DNA of 32,100 nucleotides from Gemmatimonadota bacterium (GTDB lineage Bacteria; Gemmatimonadota; Gemmatimonadetes; Gemmatimonadales; GWC2-71-9): NCBI GenBank assembly GCA_003221825.1, contig QHUE01000164.1, positions 1 to 32,100 of the forward strand, read 5' to 3'. Shown piece by piece: positions 28,897 to 32,100 of this stretch (position 1 is its first letter; each line of letters starts with the position of its first letter). The notes under the pieces were generated by a model. It saw only the letters and a program-made list of their open reading frames with translations, ran no database searches and was not told where the DNA came from. The position numbers and the translations under genes were made by a program.

Positions 28897-30320
28897 ATGA
28901 TTGCACTAGCGCGCAAGTATCGCCCCAAGCAATTCGCCGATCTCATCGCCCAGGAGCACGTCGCTGCCGCGCTCCGCGGCGCCGTCGCGCAGGGGCGGGT
29001 CGCCCACGGCTATCTCTTCGCCGGTCCCCGGGGCGTCGGCAAGACCACCGCGGCCCGCATCCTCGCCATGGCGCTGAACTGCGAGCGTCGCGCGGCAGCC
29101 GGCGAGCCGTGCGGTGAGTGCGACTCCTGCAGGCGGATCTGGACCGGCGCGGCCAATCTGGATGTTGTCGAGCTCGACGCCGCGTCGAACCGCGGCGTCG
29201 ATGACGCGCGCGATTTGCGCGAGCGGGCGATGTATGCGGCGAGCACCGACGCCGGGTCCAAGGTCTACATCGTTGACGAAGCGCACATGCTCACGCGCGA
29301 GGCGTGGAATGCGCTGCTCAAGATTCTCGAGGAGCCGCCCCCTCGCGTCGTGTTCGTCTTCGCGACCACCGAGCCGCAGAAGATCGCCAACACCGCAGCG
29401 CCGATTCTGTCGCGGCTGCAGCGCTTCGATTTCCGCCGCATCGGCCCGCACGCGATCGTCGCTCGGCTGAAGGACGTCGCGAAAGCCGAGCAGCTGCACG
29501 TCGAGGACGACGCGATGCATCTCATTGCCAAAAGCGCGAACGGAGGGATGCGCGACGCGCTCTCGCTGCTCGATCAGGTGCTGTCGTTCGGCGCGGGCCC
29601 GGTCACGGCCGCGCGCGTCCGCGAAGTGCTGGGCTTGATCCCCGACGAGCTGTACGGCGATATGCTGCGTGCCATCGTCGAGCGCGATCCCGCGGGCGTG
29701 TTCCCGCTGGTCGAGCGACTGCTCGAGGCGGGCGCCGACTTCGGCGAATTCGTGAACGGCGCCGGCGAGACGCTGCGCGCGCTGCTGCTCGTGGGCGTCG
29801 GCGGCCAGCCCGAGGGACTGACCGAAGGCCTGATGGCGGTGGTGCGCGCGTACGCGCCGCAGCTCCCGCCCGCCGACGTCGTCCGGTTGCTCACGATTCT
29901 CAGTGAATCCGATCGCCGCCGCCTCAATCGCCGCCCGTCGGCAAGAAGTTAGAGCCCACCCTCGACAACGTGCGATCGGTCTGGCCCAAGATCGTCAGCG
30001 ACGCGCGCGGGAAAACTCCGTTGCTCGGCAGTCTGCTTTCGGAGGTAGAGGTGGTCGCGGTCGAGGGTCGCACCGTGACACTCCGTCCCGGTAACGCCGT
30101 GCACGCCGAGGGGCTCGAACGGCAGCGCGAGACCATCGCCCAGGCCCTGGGCGCCTATATCAGCGAAGCGCCGCGCGTGCAGATCGCAGCTGGTGGAACC
30201 GGCGGCTCGGAGCGGATGACTCCGCAGGGGGCGAACGCCGAGCGACTGAAGAGTCTGCGAGCCAAGGATCCGACCCTGAGCGCCGCCGTAGACGCATTAG
30301 ATTTGGAGCTGCTCGAATAG
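28897..30320 (+). pseudogene. dnaX: DNA polymerase III subunit gamma/tau, frame-disrupted near 29905-29930
   Basis: MIALARKYRPKQFADLIAQEHVAAALRGAV...GYLFAGPRGVGKTTAARILA...; ORF stops at 29952, while PQSPPVGKKLEPTLDNVRSVWPKIVSDARGKTPLLGSLLSEVEVVAVEGRTVTLRP...DALDLELLE* continues in the -1 frame to 30320. Confidence 0.9.
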
Positions 30321-30356
30321 CTTGCCAACAGTGCCACGCGGGGTAACTTTCGACGT

Positions 30357-30674
30357 ATGGCGGATTTATCTAGCCTGCTCCAGCTCTCCCAGCAGATGCA
30401 GGGGCGGCTGACTGAGATCCAGACACAGCTGGCGCAGCAGACTTTGACGGTATCGGCCGGTGGCGGCATGGTCCAGGCCACGGTGGACGGTCGGGGGCAC
30501 ATTCGCGGCATCAAGATCGACCCCGAAGCAGTCAAGCAGGGGGATGTCGAGATGCTCGAGGACCTCGTGCTGGCCGCCGTAGCAGAGGCGCAGAAGCGCG
30601 CGGCCGAGCTGTATCAAGCCGAGGTGCGGAAGCTGGCGTCGGGTCTGCCGTTCCCATTCCAGTTGCCGCTCTAG
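30357..30674 (+). CDS. ebfC: YbaB/EbfC family nucleoid-associated protein
   Basis: LSQQMQGRLTEIQTQLAQQTLTVSAGGGMVQATVDGRGHIRGIKIDPEAVKQGDVEMLEDLVLAAVAEAQKRA; between dnaX and recR. Confidence 0.92.
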   Translation: MADLSSLLQLSQQMQGRLTEIQTQLAQQTLTVSAGGGMVQATVDGRGHIRGIKIDPEAVKQGDVEMLEDLVLAAVAEAQKRAAELYQAEVRKLASGLPFPFQLPL

Positions 30675-30692
30675 GCGCCGCCCCCGGCCCCC

Positions 30693-31295
30693 GTGTCCGC
30701 CATCGAGGAGCTCGTGGCGGAGCTCGCGAAGCTCCCCGGCATCGGGCGTAAGACCGCCCAACGGCTCACGTTCCACTTGCTGAAACAGCCCGCGGAAACC
30801 GCGGAACGGTTGGCCGACGCCATCCGGCGGGTCCGCGGAACGGTCATGGCGTGCGGGGTATGCGGCAACCTCTCGGATGAGGATCCATGCCCGATTTGCC
30901 GCGACCCGCGGCGCGATGCTGCCTTGCTGTGCGTCGTCGAGGAATCGGGCGACGTCGGTGCGATCGAGCGGGCGGGCCGCTATCGCGGGCGCTACCATGT
31001 CCTGGGGGGCCGGATTTCGCCCCTGGATGGCGTCGGGCCGGACGAGCTGCATCTTGATCGGTTGCTCGCGCGGCTGCAGAACGGCTCCGAGGTGCGGGAG
31101 GTCATCGTCGCGACCAATCCCTCGATGGAGGGGGAGGCGACCGCCACGTACCTGCAACAGATCCTGAAGCCGATCGGGGTGCGCGTCACGCGGATCGCGC
31201 GGGGCCTGCCGGTGGGCGGCGACCTCGAGTACGCCGATGCGGTGACGATCGCCCAGGCGCTGGCGGCACGGCGCGACATGTCGGAGACCGACTGA
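30693..31295 (+). CDS. recR: Recombination mediator RecR
   Basis: IEELVAELAKLPGIGRKTAQRLTFHLL, CGVCGNLSDEDPCPICRDPRRD, GRYHVLGGRISPLDGVGPDELHL (Toprim). Confidence 0.97.
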   Translation: MSAIEELVAELAKLPGIGRKTAQRLTFHLLKQPAETAERLADAIRRVRGTVMACGVCGNLSDEDPCPICRDPRRDAALLCVVEESGDVGAIERAGRYRGRYHVLGGRISPLDGVGPDELHLDRLLARLQNGSEVREVIVATNPSMEGEATATYLQQILKPIGVRVTRIARGLPVGGDLEYADAVTIAQALAARRDMSETD

Positions 31296-31310
31296 TCCAT
31301 TAGGAGGCGC

Positions 31311-31796
31311 ATGGCCGGGGCCGCAAGCTGGTCTTTCAACGAGAACGATTTCAAGCAAATCCAGACGCACCTGCAGGCGTTCCTGCGTGACTCGAACGCC
31401 CGCTGTGCGCTGCTCGTCGATCGCAACGGCCAGCTCGTCGCCACCGTCGGAGAAACGCCGCAGTTCGATCCGACCGCCTTTGCCTCACTGACCGCCGCGG
31501 ACTTCAGCGCCAACGATCAGCTCGCGAAGATGATCGGCGAAGCGGAATTCGCGTCGCTCGTGCATCAGGGCGAGCGCGAGTCGATGTATCTCGCGGACGT
31601 CGCCAAGCGGGTGATTCTCGTCGTGCTGTTCGACCAGCGCGCCACGCTGGGACTCGTGAAACTCAAGGCCAAATCGGTCGTGGGAGAGCTAAACAAAGTC
31701 TTCGCGGAGATGTTCAATCGGGTCGGCACGGGTCAGGCCCAGCAGAAGGGCCTGCTCGAAGGGGCGGAAGACGAAATTGACAAACTCTTCGGTTAA
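31311..31796 (+). CDS. Roadblock/LC7 domain protein (MglB-like)
   Basis: HLQAFLRDSNARCALLVDRNGQLVATVGETPQFDPTAFASLTAADFSAN...; directly upstream of an MglA-like GTPase. Confidence 0.9.
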   Translation: MAGAASWSFNENDFKQIQTHLQAFLRDSNARCALLVDRNGQLVATVGETPQFDPTAFASLTAADFSANDQLAKMIGEAEFASLVHQGERESMYLADVAKRVILVVLFDQRATLGLVKLKAKSVVGELNKVFAEMFNRVGTGQAQQKGLLEGAEDEIDKLFG

Positions 31797-31808
31797 GGGA
31801 ACGCGCCC

Positions 31809-32100
31809 ATGTCGATGATCAACTACGCGTCCCGCGAGATCAACTGCAAGCTCGTCTATTACGGACCGGGCCTGGGCGGGAAGACGACCAACCTGGAGCA
31901 CATTTACGGGAAGGTCTCGCCCAACACGCGTGGCAAGATGATCTCGCTCGCGACCGAAACCGAGCGGACCCTGTTCTTCGATTTTCTCCCGGTCGATCTC
32001 GGCACGATTCGCGGCTTCAAAACGCGATTCCACTTGTACACCGTCCCCGGCCAGGTCTACTACAACGCCAGCCGCAAACTCATCCTCAAAGGCGTGGACG
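31809..32100 (+). CDS. MglA-like small GTPase, truncated by the window end
   Basis: [97 protein letters not shown]; absent from the ORF track because no stop lies in the window. Confidence 0.93.
   Translation, partial: MSMINYASREINCKLVYYGPGLGGKTTNLEHIYGKVSPNTRGKMISLATETERTLFFDFLPVDLGTIRGFKTRFHLYTVPGQVYYNASRKLILKGVD

Noticed and set aside
29907-29952. Programmed -1 frameshift in dnaX
   Set aside because: No X-XXY-YYZ heptamer or poly-A run in the frame-overlap window, and collar sequence is missing; kept only as an alternative to test.

Overview
High-GC chromosomal segment, probably from a Gemmatimonadota-like bacterium (inferred from gene content and order, not tested). Recognisable modules are: (i) an SPFH/band-7 protein and a GH43-like + F5/8C + FN3 secreted protein; (ii) a minus-strand, overlapping FHA - Ser/Thr kinase - PP2C phosphatase - FHA/trypsin-like protease operon, with a divergent envelope gene and a second zinc-ribbon kinase carrying PEGA and TonB-C-like domains; (iii) housekeeping genes: gamma-carbonic anhydrase, B12-dependent ribonucleotide reductase, MOSC protein, pyruvate kinase, MBL phosphodiesterase, class II aldolase, YtxH, YihY/BrkB and threonine aldolase; (iv) a JAMM/MPN-domain membrane protein and an Ig-like secreted protein; (v) a minus-strand SRP RNA flanked by degenerate 7-nt tandem repeats; (vi) dnaX - ebfC - recR - Roadblock - MglA-like. 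The most striking observations are: (a) five genes whose domains continue in a different frame with family-conserved sequence missing at the junction, plus one in-frame amidase/metalloprotease fusion that looks like the same type of event; (b) the 7-nt iteron-like arrays around an SRP RNA with a non-canonical apical loop, with a second G-rich 7-nt array inside a coding region; (c) a phosphosignalling/envelope locus whose proteins share zinc-ribbon N-termini. No CRISPR array, transposase or convincing tRNA was found.
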